This document shows positions 11,592 through 22,163 of a DNA stretch of 64,000 nt, one piece after another. The DNA lies in NCBI RefSeq assembly GCF_024868665.1, contig NC_079899.1, positions 1,325,019 through 1,389,018 on the forward strand, read 5' to 3'. This DNA comes from Triplophysa rosa. Taxonomy: Eukaryota > Chordata > Actinopteri > Cypriniformes > Nemacheilidae. The first letter of the stretch is position 1. Each line of letters begins with the position of its first letter. Position numbers and translations under genes: made by a program. The notes under the pieces were generated by a model, which was not told where the DNA came from, made no database searches, and worked only from the letters and a program-made list of their open reading frames with translations.

Positions 11592-12009
11592 AATGGAAAA
11601 CGCCAAAACACTGTGCCCTGTCACAATCTCAACGAAGCGACGGTGACTGGCCTGGGCGTGTCAGACGTGAGCGCTACCGCAAAATTGTAACCTACCAGTG
11701 GGTAGGTAGGGGGTCCCAGAGCTTTCTTGAAAGGTGGGAAGGCCCCTACCTTCAGCCTCACAGGTGGCGGCCTTGTTTCTCTAACAGCGAGAAGCCGCCC
11801 GGAACCGTAAGGCCACTGGGTAAGCACTACTTCCTCAAGTGGGGGATGCGCTACAGAGACCACTTCCTACCGCAGGGAGGAGTCTACTGGAGATACCAAC
11901 ATGGTCTCACCGAAGGGGGAGAACTCATGGGAAGAAAGTGCAGCTGAAGAGTAAACTGACCCACTCGAGAGAGGGGGAAAAGAACCAGTATAGGCGTACA
12001 CCCTACCAG

Positions 12010-13182
12010 TTGCCGGTCCTACATGTTGCCATGCAGGACGCGGGCTGACACCGGCTCTACGCGGAGGTAGTAGAACCTCGCGAAGGTGTTGGGTGTAGCC
12101 CAACCCTCTGCATATGTCTGTGAGAGAGGCGCCACGTGCCAGTGCCCACGGGCGATTTAGGGATTGGTAAACTGCCTTGACAGCGTACACAATCCAGTGG
12201 GCCAACCTCTGCTTGGAGACAGCTCTCCCCTTCTGCTGACCTCCGAACAGACAAAGAGCTGACCCTAGCTCCTGAAGCTCTGTGTGCGGTCTAAGTAAAG
12301 GCGCAGCGCGCGTACTGGACACAACACGGATGGGGTTGGGTCTTCCTCCCCAGTGGGGAGTGCCTGTAAGTTCACCACCTGGTCCCGAAAAGAAGCAGTG
12401 GGAACCTTGGGCTCGTAGCCGGGCCGAGGTCTCAGGATAACGTGAGAATCTCTGGGTGCGAACTCTAGGCAGTCAGGGGACAAGGAGAATGCCTGTAGGT
12501 CCCCTACCCTCTTGATGGAGGCAAGCGCCATAAGGAGAACCATCTTCATCTTGAGATGAGGAAGAGCGACATCCCCTAGGGGCTCGAAGGGGGGCCTGGT
12601 GAGACCTGTCAGGGCTACATCCAGGTTCCAAGAGGGTATGGAGCGCGGACGAGGTGGATTCCGCCTCCTAGCGCCCCTTAGGAAGCTAATGACCAGCTCG
12701 TGCTGCCCTAGAGACTTCCCAGCAACTGAGTTGTGATGAGCAGCAATGGTGGCTACATACACTTTCAGTGTGGAGGGGGAGAGGTTAGTCTCGAGTCTCT
12801 CTTGTAGGAAGGACAGCACGGACCCGATCGCACAACTCCGTGGGTCTTCTCCTCGAGAAGCACACCAGGTCAAGAAGAGGTGCCACTTGTAGGCGTACAG
12901 TCGCCTAGTGGCTGGTGCCCTTGCCTGAGAAATGGTATCTACCACCACTGGGGGCAGACCACTCAGGATCTCCTCGTCCCGTCCAGAGGCCAGACATGGA
13001 GGTTCCAGAGGTCTGGCCTGGGATGCCATAACGTGCCCTTCCCCTGGGAAAGCAGGTCCTTCATCAGGGGAATCTGCCAGGGGGGAGCTGTTGTCAAGAC
13101 CATTAGCTCTGAGAACCAAGTCCGGTTGGGCCAGTGTGGCGCAACGAGTAACACTTGCTGTTCCTCTTCCCTGACCTTGCAC
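12010..13182 (-). pseudogene. DIRS tyrosine recombinase, deleted in the middle
   Basis: The minus-strand frame from 13182 reads a typical DIRS recombinase N-terminal half: ATRRLYAYKWHLFLTWC, an SPSTLKVYVATIAAHH core-binding segment, then KRVGDLQAFSL, which carries the first catalytic Arg. The C-terminal part appears near 12150-12040 in another frame, ending NTFARFYYLRVEP, where the Tyr is the expected nucleophile. Between them (about 12180-12160) the HxxR segment seen in this family is missing: VYQSLN is joined directly to WALARG. The protein would integrate the circular DNA form. This copy cannot, because of the deletion and a frameshift. Confidence 0.85.
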
Positions 13183-13430
13183 AGGGTCTGTGCAATGAGG
13201 CTCACTGGGGGGAAGGCGTACTTCCGCTTGTCCCGCGGCCAGCTATGCGCTAGGGCCTCCGTGCCGAAGGGACCCTCGGTCAGAGAGTACAAAGCGGGCA
13301 ATGGGTGGTTTCGAGGGAGGCGAACAGGTCTACCTGGGCCTGCCCGAACTGCACCCAAATGAGCTGGACTGCGCGGGGGTGGAGTCGCCACTCTCCGCGA
13401 GGCGTCAACTGACGAGAGAGCGCATCGGAA
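12963..13430 (-). pseudogene. DIRS RNase H C-terminal remnant
   Basis: The minus frame reads SSVDASRRVATPPP, then DKRKYAFPPVSLIAQTLCKV and LLVAPHWPNRTWFSEL, all matching the C-terminal part of the RT-RNase H polyprotein at 22575-24188. Upstream the same open frame runs into gag-derived sequence, which marks the internal deletion joint near 13400-13430. It overlaps the recombinase frame by about 220 bp in a different frame, as is usual for DIRS ORFs 2 and 3. Confidence 0.75.
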
Positions 13431-14840
13431 TGGAATGGCTGGGGTTGGGCCCAAAAGGTGTTCTCGATCTCCCTCGGGTCTTTCCATGAGGGCCGCTAAG
13501 GCTTCCGCCGCGGCTGCTGATGGGGTGGTGGTCTCCTCTTCGATGTCTCCCGGGGGGTCGCCGAGTGCGGGCACCGGAACCGGAATGTCGAAGAGGACCA
13601 GGGCTGCTGGGAAGCAGAGGGTGCACGGGATCTCGGCGGCCAGGGGGCGGCCGAGTCGCGGCGGGGGAGGATATGATTGATATCCTCTGTCTGCTCCTTT
13701 TACTGTCGAGAACTGTGGCTCGGCAGTATCACCAAACAGCCCCCCCTTGCGAGATGGGTGCGTCGAGAAAGCGGACTTTCTCGCAACCCATCTGTGCAAG
13801 GTTTGGCCAGAGGTGTCTCTCCTGGACCACATGTGTGGACATCGCCCAACCCAGGGCCCGCGCGGTCACGTTGGTCGCCCGTAGAGCGAGGTCGGTGACG
13901 GCGCGGAGTTCCTGCATAAGCGCTGGGTCGGTCTTACCCTCGTAGAGCTCTCTGAACACCTTGGCCTGCAGGATGGCCATAGCGTGGAGAGGGGACAGCT
14001 TGGCCTGCAGCAGAGTAAGCTCTCGACATCCTGGATGCCGAAAGCCTACGTGCTTTGGATGGGAGTCTAGGTCGAGCCCCAGGAGGACTCGACGTATCCT
14101 CTAGCTGCCCCACCATTGAGGGAAGAAAGGGTGATGGAACTAGTTGACGTGTACGTGCCGAAGGGGGCGTTCCAGGTCGTACTAAGTTCCTCATGCACTT
14201 CCGGGGAAACACGGCACTGGGGCGAGTATGGCATGGAGCCGCTCTCAAACCCGAGGTACCATGTATCCAGCCGCGAGCATTGGGAGAGGCAGTGCAGGCA
14301 CTGCAACCCAACGCCGGCAGCCCGGGAAAGCATGGCTGACATTTCGACGTCCGCTTCTTCCTGATCTCGACCCCCCGAGGGAGGGAGCTTCAAGGAATCG
14401 TCAGAGTCGGATGCCAGTAAGTCACCCTCCGATGCTGCAACAGACATCTCATCATCACGTACCGTGTCCGATATGTGATTGAGGAACAAGACGGTGGGAC
14501 CATCTCATGGGGAACGGTCAGACGAGCAAGACGAGGTGCGAACGGTCCGCGAGCCAGTGGCTGACGGATTAGCGCTCACAGTAATGCTCATATCACCCTC
14601 GCTGCTCGCCGTAGCAGGCGGCAGGGCCGTAGTCCTGCCGTCACGGAACGGAAAGCAGAAGAAGTGGTGGCTGAGCCCTGTGGGAACACAGCCACCCGTG
14701 ACGCAACGTCTGAATCGTCAACCGCCCACAGTGCAGGCAGGACGTATCCACAAGGGCTGCCCCAGCGTACTGGAAGCAGACCTTGTGTCCGTCCCCCTCC
14801 TCGATGAGTGTGTTGCACCCACGAGAACAGCGGGACATGC
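13431..14840 (-). pseudogene. DIRS gag-like ORF1, broken
   Basis: It begins near 14838 with a Cys-rich stretch (RCSRGCNTLIEEGDGHKVC, then CLHCGRL). It continues in a second frame from 14489 (acidic, AASEGDLLASDSDDSLKL) and in further shifted pieces to the deletion joint. Paralogous to 4126-5720. Expected role: structural protein of the DIRS particle. Several frame changes make it non-functional. Confidence 0.65.
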
Positions 14841-15047
14841 CGCGGTGGAGAAATTTGCTCTTTTAGAATGCAGACGGTGTGGCACCGTCTGCTAGCTCGA
14901 ACACCTCTGAAACCGCCGAGACGCCCAGGGGAAGTCGCCGCAGGAAGGGACCGTCCGCTGCACCACGTCGTAGAACCGGCAATCTGGAGTTGCTAAGTAG
15001 TAGCGAGAGTTGATCTTCATAAGCGAAGGCTCCGAAGAACAAAAGGT

Positions 15048-15227
15048 GAATGAATGAAGCACGCCGTCTCCCTTTTATACCCGGATTTCCGGGGGCGGAG
15101 TCCGGCAAGCAAATTTCATTCGCCAATTTTCATTGGCCTTTTCTAAGTAGTCGGAAGCGATTGGTTCTCAGGGACGAACCCCATCTGTCGGTTCGACACA
15201 ACATCGAGAGACCGACAGAAAGGGAAC
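15048..15227 (-). repeat. DIRS terminal repeat, 5' end of copy 2
   Basis: Inverted relative to 11236-11460, with the same cattggcctttt core (15131-15142) and cgacaga end. The outermost bases (accgacagaaagggaac) are those copied into the second half of the internal complementary region. Confidence 0.85.
15071..15079 (-). promoter_or_regulatory. TATA-like box in the DIRS 5' terminal repeat
   Basis: On the minus strand this reads tataaaagg, about 230 bp before the gag start. The corresponding position is kept in the other DIRS ends (tataaaagg at 11411; tactcggat in copy 1 is diverged). A promoter in the terminal repeat is expected for a retrotransposon. Activity is not shown. Confidence 0.5.
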
Positions 15228-15868
15228 AGCAAATCACCAAAAATGACTTTAGCTGGGTTTTCACAGACATGATGCTTTTAGGGTATAATATAATTTAGGA
15301 AACAACAAAATGGATTGTCAGTTGGCAGTCATGGCCTGGATAAACATGAGGCCTTTTATTGTTCTAGTCTTGCCCCACTGAGCAGTTGGAAGATGTAGAT
15401 CACTTCGGAAGATGTAAACAACGCTGCTCCAACGCTGATCCAGAATATTTTATTGTTTCAGTTCTTTTAACACTACACAAACATTTGAATAAAATGAAAC
15501 AGAACATGTTTTTATTAAGAACAAAATTTATTAAGAATTTAAATAAGATTTATTTGTATATGTAAGATGAAAAATATATCTAATAAAAAATTGCATCCTT
15601 TTTAAATTGAAGCAAAAGATGTCTTTATTAAAACAAATGTTTCATGTGGTTGTACTGAGACTGTATTCATTAGTTAGTTAGTTAACAGGAGTATACAAAA
15701 TGGTTGAAATACATATTTTTTTTCAATGTTTCATATCGAACTATGGAATTAATCAGTAAACATGTCCCGTTGCATTTATTGTGTTTTGTCTTTCTTTAGT
15801 TAACTTTTTGCTGATTCATACGTTCACACATTAAAACACATTCAAGTAGTCACTTTTTAAATTCTTTG
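15228..15868. other. No gene supported
   Basis: AT-rich DNA between the DIRS and the GVIN pseudogene. No motif, ORF or clear repeat was recognised. Confidence 0.4.
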
Positions 15869-15918
15869 CTAGATGTATTTATCCAAAATCTCAATAGCGT
15901 CCTCTTTTGTGTATTGTC

Positions 15919-17576
15919 CAGAGGTGGACAGTAACGAAGTAAATTTGCCTGAGTACTGTACTTAAGTACACTTTTTGAGTATCTGTACTTTACTTGAGTA
16001 TTATTTTTTCTGAGTACTTGTACTTTAACTTGACTACATTTGAAAGACAAATATCATACTTTTTACTCCACTACATTTATAAAAAGGTCCAAAAGTAGAA
16101 AATGGTTTCTATGCAGCGGGGTTTCCTGTGTGCACAATTTATCTGGCTTGCGATCTGCCAGGACCTTTTACTGTTGCCAAGTATTTCAGTTTTTCTAAGC
16201 TCGCGGTTTTCCGGCAAGCTTTGAATGGCCATTTGGCAGATTTTTTTAACGCAAATCTGGCAACTCTGGGATCTTCCCCGCTAAACTAATGTAAACGACG
16301 GCGCTGCTACATCGTTGATAGCGCTCTGAAAAGGCAAATAGAACATTAAAAGAGGAAAAAGGCACATGTTAAAGTGTGGTGTAATCATCTGTGGGTTACG
16401 ATCAGTCAAAGATCGTTGAAACATTGTCATGAAAATGATCGGCATAACGGCTAAACGGTAAATAAGCATCACATACACCTTGAGCTACGCGTGCGTGTTA
16501 ACCTCTGATCTGCTGCTGTATCATTTAAAGCGATTTGGAAAATGAATGATGTTTTTACTGAAGTAACTATAGTTGAAGTATTCCTGTTGAAATAAAAACA
16601 ATAGAACCCTGCCCAAAATACAACATAAAATGTAATGGATTTAATGGTTATAAATGGGAATTGTACTATGGATACTTGTTGTCTACTTGTATGTGATGGA
16701 TTCTATTGCTGGGATGGTAAATCCTATTGGGATAAAACCCAAAACACACTACAAAGAGGAATTTAATTTAAAAATCTCATTCTAATTAAAAAATGCATTG
16801 TTTTTTTTCAGCAGGGATGGTATTTGCATTAAAACCACAGTATCCACAAATTTACCATTTTCTAAATATAGGAACGATACTCCAATTAATAATCTTTAGT
16901 AAAACCACAGCAACTAAACATACCATAGTTTCATTATATTCATTATTATACTAGCTATAGTTTATGTTTGTAGTTAAATTATGGTAATAAGTCCAACAAA
17001 CACATGGCTTCTACACTTTACTATTTACAAGAACCTTACTACTTACTGGTAAATTGCTGCTAAAACTGGTAAAGGGAATATACAAAATAAAAGAACACTG
17101 CTCATAAATACATATAGGCCTAGGGGGCTAATGAGGATAATTAGGCTAAATGATCATACAGGATTATATCTAAACTAAACATATGTGTGCTAAACATATA
17201 AAGCTCTTAAAGGAGTTGCTCACTGCAAAATTTGCCCCCATTGACTTTCCATAGTAGGAATAAAAACTACTATGGAAAGTCAATGGGGGCAAATTTTGAA
17301 GTGAACTACTCCTTTAATACCACTGATTCTGTGAGCTACTCGGTGTATTCAGTAGGGTGCTTCAGAGGCACAAGGTATACGACAATAAAACAATGCACAA
17401 CTGACATAAAGGAAATTTACTTTTAATACTTGAGTACTTTTAAAAGCACGTACTTCTGTACTTTTACTCAAGTAAGAATCTGTCTTTACAACTTTTACTT
17501 GTAGTGGAGTAATATTTGACCAGTAGTATCTGTACTTTCACTCAAGTAAGGAAGTTGTGTACTTCGTCCACCTCTG
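15919..17576. mobile_element. hAT-type element, complete (1658 bp)
   Basis: It begins cagaggtggac and ends gtccacctctg, flanked on both sides by the same 8 bp gtattgtc (15911-15918 and 17577-17584). Inner ends share inverted agtactgtactt-like blocks. An 8-bp duplication with CAGAGGTGG ends is typical of hAT. There is no transposase ORF, so it is non-autonomous. The insertion lies in the last coding stretch of the GVIN pseudogene, after codons for EWRQ. A TTAA MITE (17207-17317) is nested inside. The left boundary of the large inverted duplication lies within it, near 17058. Confidence 0.9.
17207..17317. mobile_element. TTAA MITE, near-perfect hairpin (111 bp)
   Basis: TTAA-aggagt at the left and actcct-TTAA at the right. 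The centre is a near-perfect palindrome around gtaggaataaaaactac, with cccccattgactttccat on one side and its complement on the other. Non-coding. Its mirror copy is at 38878-38988. Confidence 0.85.
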
Positions 17577-18451
17577 GTATTGTCTCCATTCATCTGGAAT
17601 CTCACAATGTGCCTTGAATGTTTTACTATAGTGCTTTTCTAGATGTTTCTGGAATCTGCACACAACCCACTTCCAGAACCAATTATCATTTGCTACTTCT
17701 GTTGTGCAGAAACAATTTGCCAAGTTTGTTTTTTCTTTGTAAAACCGCCCATTCAGTCCAGTACTACGATGGAAAGGAACACTGTGATCTCCAGGATGGT
17801 TCTCAGATGGCTTTACAGAAGGGACACTGAACCCAACAGCACTGACAGAAGTGATCGATCAAAATCTCATCTGGTTTCATCCTGCACTTTTCCATTTTAA
17901 TGACATTCATGCTTGTAAAACTGTTCTGTAGCTTTGTCATCATTTCATTCAGACTTTTACTCAAATGATTTTCAAGAAAATCTAAGTCTTTCATTTCTGT
18001 GAGATCAACACAAGACTCTCGTGTGAATTTCAGCTCATTTGTGAGTGTTTGGTGAAACTTCTGAACCACATGTTTTCATCTCCTCTCTTGTTTTTGACCT
18101 CCACTGTCACTACATGCACAGCATTACTCACAATCTGCTCTTTCTGTTTTAGATTTCCTTTGAAAATGTTTAGAATCATCTCACTTTGTTCGGTGAACTA
18201 TTTATCCACTTCATTTTTTATGAATTGTTTGAAGTGTTGTTTGCATGTACTTATCAAAGTCCTCTTTTTCTGCGAGGGATTTCAGAATGTGTTTCTCCAG
18301 ATTTGATCTGTTCTCCCATAATGCTCGTATGTCAGACCTCATCTGTGGTGCTAAATCAATAGCCGTTTTGTTGTAAACTTCTTGTAGGATGCACGGTTCA
18401 AGTTTACTGCAGATGGAATCAATCAATATGGTTGTGTAGCAGTGCACAGCA

Positions 18452-18677
18452 GTGCAGTGTTGGCTTGCTCACTGGGAGACTGCATTTATTTATTCATTTA
18501 TTTATTAGATATTATTTATTTGAATGATCTTGCTTGGTCTATAAACACCATGCACTGTGCTGTGTTTTACCTTTCTGTGTTTTTCTTATTTGCTCCTTTA
18601 AAGCTGCTTTGGAACAATGCACATTGTGAAAAGCGCTATATAAATCAAATTGAATTGAATTGAATTGAATTGAATTG
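18452..18677 (-). repeat. Short retroposon tail with (ATTCA)n
   Basis: On the minus strand it starts with an (attca)n run (18646-18677), followed by the widespread fish block tttatatagcgcttttcaca and a compound taaa-type run (18482-18510). It interrupts the GVIN pseudogene, whose coding trace resumes on both sides. The family name is not certain. Confidence 0.65.
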
Positions 18678-20012
18678 TGTTTGTTGCTCCTCTGGAGTAA
18701 TTCATGAAGAAGTTGTAGTATTGGGTTTTCTGCTTCTTAAGATAATTTGATTCTCTGAATTTCTTGCGGAGTTTAAGAATTTTTTACATGCAATGTCACA
18801 CAGATAGAGACAGAGATCTGTGATAAACTCCCTTTTTAATTTATATGTTTGGTTCTCTGATTGATTTTGCTCTACTGACTTTTTAACACTGTCTGTTATT
18901 TCCTGAATGTAACTGACATTGTAGCCGTGTCTTCTGACTGGTCATTTTTCCATTATTTTCTAAGTTTCCTGCATAACATTATGAATCAGTTGCCTCACTG
19001 AGTCATTATATTTCGCATTAAGTATGTTGTTTTGACGTGATACAGTTTGTGTAGTTTTACTGCACAATGTAGTCATCATAATCACCTCTTTGGACTATCT
19101 GTTTGAAGTCTTGCAGATTAAGTCTCTGATTCACAAAAGTTACTTCATGGTTTTCAGATAATACCTTTGTGACATCATCCCATAAATCAAAGTCTTTCAG
19201 TGGAGGAATATCTTCTGTCATTTCAGTGGCCCATTTACTCCACAATATGTCAAATTGCTTTTTCAGAACACGTTAATCTGCTCCTTTACTTTTTAGACTC
19301 ACTGCACTTTCCTTGCTCTGAGTGAATTTGTGCATTTTCATCCTCTGTTATTTTCTTGTCCAGGTTCTCCCTTGCTTTCTTCTGCTCAATTGTTTTATTC
19401 AATTTTCTTTTTGTTTCCTTCACCAGATCATTATGTAGATCTTTAATTCAGGTTTCAAATCTTCCTCGCCCTTGACACAGAATGTCTTTGTCCTCACCAA
19501 AGTAAGACTTCATTGATTTTTCGACTTAGTCGTTTGTCTTCCTCATTTCAGCTATCAGGTCATTATCATGAATATCAATGTTTCCATTAGAAATTCTGTT
19601 GTAGAATTTGTCTTCAATGCTCAACATGGCACTCCTGAAACTGAAAGTCTCTCACCTGTCTGCATCCGGTTCCTGTCTGCACCGCTGCCGGCGGTTTGTT
19701 TGTATCCCCACACTTCGCTCTAATATTAGTTTATTTTATTATCGTTACTTATCATTGTCGTTGCTAACTTATCCTGATATCTCAATAACCCTGCTTTTGT
19801 TATTTACTTGAAGATTCTAAACCAAAAGTGATAATTAACTTAACGCCACTAGCATAGCAATAGCGTGTTAGCTTGCTTTCTGTTTACACTGTGGAATATC
19901 ATCTTGCCTCTGGTTTGTCTTGTGCGCTAACTGTTTCTCTTTTTAAGCGAGTATACTACGATTCATCGAGCAACCTTGGTAAGTTGGAATTGCACTTCAA
20001 ACCCGGTGAGTT

Positions 20013-20868
20013 ATGGCTTCTATTCCTATTATTGTTACTTGCACCTCATGTCATATGTTTAGCTTAGCCTTCTCTGTCAGCTGCGAGGGTTTTATATGCG
20101 ATAACTGCAGGGAAATAGTTAGGCTGAGAGAGAAGATCTTAGAATTAGAGTCTCGCATCCGATCGTTATCTGAGGATAGTAAGAGTGTATGGACCATAGA
20201 AAACACTTTGGACACACAGCTCGGTTCCGGTTGAAAATCCCCCACAGCTGGGAAACTTTGTGACTGTGAGACGGCGTAGTCGCAGGACAAAACATCACTA
20301 GACCATTCCGATTACAGTCTCGAACAGGTTTGCCCCGCTCAGTGACGCACCGACTGAGAAACCTGCTGAAAGTGCCCTAGTTATCGTTGAGTCTATTGTT
20401 CGGAACGTTGACATAGAGGCACCAGCCACCATATTCCAATGTTTACCGGGAGCCAGAGCGACTGACATCAAGTCAAATTTAATTGTGCTGGCTAAGGCTA
20501 ATCGTAAATTCAGTAAGATTGTTATTCACGTCGGCACAAATGATGTTCGACTCCGTCAATCGGAGATCACAAAAGATAAAATTAAAGAGGTGTGTGAGCT
20601 CGCAAGCACAATGTCAGACACTGTAATATTCTCTGGCCCCCTCACTGCTTATCGTGGTGATGAGATTTATAGCAGATTATCATCACTAAATGGCTGGTTG
20701 TCTGAGTGGTGCCTGCAGAATGATAAAGTTTTTATAAACAACTGGAAGAGTTTTGAGGGCAGACCTGACCTGTTGAAACGAGATGGTCTCCATCCCTCCT
20801 GGGCTGGGGCTTCCATCCTGTCTAGAAATATGGCAAAAAGTCTTAATGATGCTAATGCTAAAGCTTGA
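20013..20868 (+). pseudogene. LINE ORF1: Cys motif, coiled coil, SGNH esterase (broken)
   Basis: First part 20013-20234: CTSCH, CEGFICDNC (possible zinc-binding pairs), then a short heptad-like helix REIVRLREKILELESRIRSL, ending at a stop. Second part 20485-20868 in another frame: [15 protein letters not shown] (the GxND-type block of SGNH hydrolases), IFSGPLTAY, and DGLHPSWAGASILS, which carries the Asp-x-x-His catalytic pair. The usual N-terminal GDS block is not clear. This domain layout is known from CR1/L2 ORF1 proteins. It is interrupted, so the copy is dead. Confidence 0.75.
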
Positions 20869-21089
20869 CTCGCTGGGGCCCAGGTCAGGGAGCAGACAGA
20901 ATGGCTTAACCAACTGTCTGCTTGCCGTCTCTTGTCGCAGAATACACAACATGTAATAATCCGTTCTCCCAAACATCACAAAATAGAGACTGTGTCTGTC
21001 CCCCGGATTAGCAAACATAAAATAATGCGTAAACCTATTGAAAGTAATTTAATAAACGTTAAACAATCTAAACATGAACAAAATACAGA

Positions 21090-22163
21090 TAATCAACTGT
21101 TACGACTCGGATTGCAAATATTAGATCTCTCTCTAATAAAGCACTTTTTGTTAATGATATGATAACAGATCATAAAATAGACATGCTCTGTTTGACAGAA
21201 ACATGGCTAAAACCAGATGATTATATTACTTTAAATGAATCTGTCCCCCAAGATTATTATTATAAACATCAGCCTCGTCTAAAAGGCAGAGGGGGAGGTG
21301 TCGCAGCACTTTACAATAACTCTTTTAGCATTTCCGAGAAGTCGAACTCTAAATATAATTCTTTTGAAGTCATGGTTCTTCATGTTTCAACACCTAATAC
21401 TAAGGATAAAACACTTTTAAAATTTATTCTAGCTATTGTATGTAGGCCTCCAGGGCACCACACAGGTTTTATTAAAGAATTTGGTGGGTTCTTATCAGAA
21501 CTAGTACTGGCCGCAGATAGACTCCTTGTCGTTGGTGACTTTAACATCAATGTAGATAATGCTACAAATGCCTTAGGAATGGCTTTCAAAGACACTCTTA
21601 ACTCCATGGGCATTAGTCAACATGTGTCAGGACCCACTTATCTTCGTAATCATACTTTAGATTTAATACTGTTTTACGGTATAAATGTGGATGATGTTAA
21701 AATCCTTCAGCAGAGTGAAGACATTTCGGATCATTATCTGGTATTATGCTTACTTCACTGGCCTACGGCTGCAAATAAAACTCATTGTTACAAATATGGT
21801 AGAACAATAACTTCAACTACCAAAGATGCGTTTCTAGATAATCTGCCCGAATTGTCTCAAATCGCTAGCATGAGAAATAACGTTGAAGATCTTGACATTA
21901 CCACTGAAAATTTTTATTCCACCTTCTCGGTAACGCTAGACACAGTTGCTCCTCTACGTTTAAAGAAGATTAAAAATGGCAGCCCCACACCGTGGTATAA
22001 TGAACACACTCAGACTCTAAAGAAAGCGGCCCGAAAAATGGAGCGCAACTTTAAGAAAACTAAATTAGACGTATTTCGTACAGTATGAAAGGATAGTATT
22101 AGAAAATACAGGAAAGCCTTAAAAACTTCTAGATCCGCCTACTTTTCATCACTAATAGAAGAA
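21090..22163 (+). pseudogene. LINE ORF2, AP-endonuclease domain (interrupted by DIRS)
   Basis: The frame reads RIANIRSLSNKALFVND, then LCLTETWLKPDD (catalytic Glu), RPPGHH, VVGDFNINVD (Asp/Asn pair), HTLDLIL and ISDHYLV (Ser-Asp-His). These are the motifs of the APE-type endonuclease that nicks target DNA for target-primed reverse transcription. A TGA at 22086-22088 follows FRTV; coding resumes in frame (KDSIRKYRKALKTSRSAYF) until the DIRS end at 22163. The RT domain is absent. Mirror copy at 34032-35105. Confidence 0.85.

Larger units (their letters stand above)
11236..15227 (-). mobile_element. DIRS retrotransposon, copy 2 (both ends, internal deletion)
   Basis: Inverted terminal repeats lie at 11236-11460 and 15048-15227, and an internal complementary region at 11483-11591. 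Coding remnants on the minus strand run gag (about 14840-13410), the end of RT-RNase H, then tyrosine recombinase (13182-12010). The RT core is gone: gag is joined directly to the RNase H end near 13400. At about 4.0 kb it is shorter than the roughly 6 kb usual for DIRS1-like elements. It is not autonomous, but it keeps the terminal parts needed in cis. Confidence 0.9.
15869..19636 (-). pseudogene. GVIN/VLIG (very large inducible GTPase) C-terminal pseudogene, left copy
   Basis: Minus-strand pieces read in family order: LWSKWATEM-type motif (19240), LEPCILQEVYNKTA (18400), NRSNLEKHILKSLAEKEDFDKY (18310), CPFCKAI (17820), GDHSVPFHR (17780), NCFCTTEVAND joined to WFWKWVVC (17700), CEIPDEW (17600), then after the hAT insertion YTKEDAIEILDKYI and a TAG at 15869. 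These are recognisable as the C-terminal part of interferon-inducible very large GTPases, expanded in fish and linked to interferon responses. Frameshifts and stops (for example near 18130 and 19540), loss of the segment between CTTEVAND and WFWKW, and insertions of a hAT and a short retroposon make it a pseudogene. The GTPase domain is not in the window: a LINE replaces the sequence upstream of 19636. Confidence 0.75.
19637..22163 (+). mobile_element. L2/CR1-like LINE with esterase ORF1, truncated by DIRS (left copy)
   Basis: 5' UTR from about 19637 (directly against GVIN sequence), ORF1 pieces at 20013-20868, ORF2 endonuclease at about 21090-22160. The sequence stops where a DIRS terminal repeat begins, so RT and the 3' tail are absent. 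Related fragments lie at 1442-2229 and, more distantly, 60860-61510. Confidence 0.85.

Noticed and set aside
17538..18306. Plus-strand short frames over the GVIN trace
   Set aside because: Antisense to recognisable GVIN motifs on the minus strand.
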